DNA from: Streptomyces sp. AC558_RSS880
Lineage (GTDB): Bacteria > Actinomycetota > Actinomycetes > Streptomycetales > Streptomycetaceae
Direction: 5' to 3'
DNA: 64,000 bases
NCBI RefSeq assembly: GCF_019049255.1
Contig: NZ_JAGMUJ010000029.1
Span: 124,001 to 188,000, forward strand
Below, piece by piece: positions 63,168 through 64,000 of this stretch; position 1 is the stretch's first letter, and each line of letters starts with the position of its first letter. The notes below the pieces were generated by a model. It made no database searches, was not told where the DNA came from, and saw only the letters and a list, made by a program, of their open reading frames with translations. The translations under genes and the position numbers were made by a program.

Positions 63168-64000
63168 TCAGGACCCCTCTTCCGGGCCGCCGGGGCGGCG
63201 GTGCTGGACCGGGCAGGACATGTAGACGGCGCCGTCGCCGTAACCCCCGTGGACCTCGACCCCGGGCTCGGGCCGGTAGCCGTGCCCGGACCAGAAGCTC
63301 TCCGTCCCGCCGACGGCGACCAGGGAGATCCGCTCGTACGACGACCGTCCCGCGACCGTCGTGAGGTGCCGCAGCAGTCTGCCGCCCAGCCCCCTGCCGC
63401 GCAGGTCGTCCGCGATCACGAGGTCGTGCAGGTGCAGGTTGCGGGAGTCGTACGCCCGCTCCTCCGGCCGGGTCAGGTCCGGGTACCGCAGCCGCGGGTA
63501 GGGCAGGGCGAGCACGTAGCCGGCGACACGGTCGCCGCTCTCCAGGACGAAACAGGTTCCCGGGGAGGACCGGCCCCGGGAGCGGAGCGCCTCGACGCCC
63601 TCGGACAGCGAGGCCGACGCGTACACCTCGGCCTCCAGCGCGGCGATCCGCGGCCAGTCGTCCTCGGCGACACGGCGGATGCGCACGTCCGGGCCGTCAC
63701 CGCCCACGCAGACGCGGGGGAGCGGTTCGAAGCCGTTGAAGCCCTCGGTCGTGTAGCTGGCGGCGTAGGCGCCCGCCGACAGCACCCAGACCGGGTCGCC
63801 CGACGCGACCGCCCTCGGCACCCGCACCCGGCGGTGCTCGTGGTCGTAGGCGTCGTCGCTGTCGCAGGTGGGGCCCGCGACGACGACCGGCACCAGGCCG
63901 GCGTCGGCCGTGTCCGGGTGGGACGGGAAGACGAGCGGGTACCGCACCTGGTCCATCTCGTACAGGCCGTTGAACTTGCCGCAGCTCAGGTACAGCCAGT
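63168..64000 (-). CDS. Fold-type III PLP decarboxylase fused to a GNAT domain (right-truncated by the window)
   Basis: The frame is open to the window end. The first visible residues LYLSCGKFNGLYE, then VAGPTCDSDDAYD (catalytic Cys), and SAGAYAASYTTEGFNGF are the C-terminal barrel of ornithine/diaminopimelate-type decarboxylases. After about 100 residues a complete GNAT domain follows (HDLVIADDLRGRGLGGRLLR, FWSGHGYRPE). A decarboxylase-acetyltransferase fusion would turn an amino acid into an N-acetylated amine in one protein. The N-terminal PLP lysine is outside the window, so the substrate is unknown. Confidence 0.8.
   Translation of the reverse strand, partial: WLYLSCGKFNGLYEMDQVRYPLVFPSHPDTADAGLVPVVVAGPTCDSDDAYDHEHRRVRVPRAVASGDPVWVLSAGAYAASYTTEGFNGFEPLPRVCVGGDGPDVRIRRVAEDDWPRIAALEAEVYASASLSEGVEALRSRGRSSPGTCFVLESGDRVAGYVLALPYPRLRYPDLTRPEERAYDSRNLHLHDLVIADDLRGRGLGGRLLRHLTTVAGRSSYERISLVAVGGTESFWSGHGYRPEPGVEVHGGYGDGAVYMSCPVQHRRPGGPEEGS

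Overview
This 64 kb window is chromosomal DNA of a Streptomyces or close relative. The GC content is very high, GTG and TTG starts are common, long operons have 4-base start/stop overlaps, and there are Tat/lipoprotein, LAxTG-sortase, LAL-regulator and CUT1-sugar families typical of that genus. No rRNA, tRNA, CRISPR array, integrase or intact insertion sequence was seen. The first and last genes are cut by the window edges.

Layout. (1) 1-6148: end of a TPR-type regulator; then a tight minus-strand operon (NTF2-like, Vat-type streptogramin A acetyltransferase, Vgb-type streptogramin B lyase, VOC protein) facing a divergent LuxR/LAL regulator. (2) 6311-8074: secreted lysyl-oxidase-like copper enzyme with a His-rich tandem repeat. 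(3) 8506-13709: EACC1-like small protein plus caspase-like/STAND NTPase/TM/WD40 giant protein, a predicted conflict (immunity or cell-suicide) system. (4) 14150-15601: sortase-anchored thioester surface protein. (5) 16068-20877: second-type urease operon ureAB-C-F-G-D. (6) 21505-22902: secreted GH43-like/AbfB glycosidase. (7) 23041-27310: a second caspase/NACHT-like/WD40 protein followed by an alpha/beta hydrolase, with almost identical tandem WD40 repeats.

(8) 27329-38574: a ten-gene minus-strand operon: ATP-grasp ligase, DUF364-like Rossmann protein, cysteine-synthase-like PLP enzyme, dipeptide-epimerase-like enolase, MFS exporter, methyltransferase and a Dpp/Nik-type ABC importer. It starts at a Zur-like box shared with a divergent GNAT gene. 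I read this as a probable uncharacterised zinc (metallophore) acquisition locus: make, methylate, export, re-import. It is the most novel-looking system here.

(9) 39296-47060: ComB-like protein, then a mannoside-utilisation locus (CUT1 permeases, GH2 beta-mannosidase, LacI, ROK kinase, mannose-6-phosphate isomerase). Its core carries a deletion scar: a permease and the beta-mannosidase are both decapitated and fused head to head. (10) 47308-54041: MerR-MFS and TetR-ABC (two half-transporters) pairs with clear operator repeats. (11) 54166-61892: divergent four-carbon sugar-acid catabolism cluster (DUF1537 kinase, PdxA2, DeoR / aldo-keto reductase, HpcH aldolase, 2-hydroxyacid dehydrogenase, Nramp-superfamily transporter). 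(12) 61972-64000: MFS transporter and a decarboxylase-GNAT fusion that runs off the right edge.
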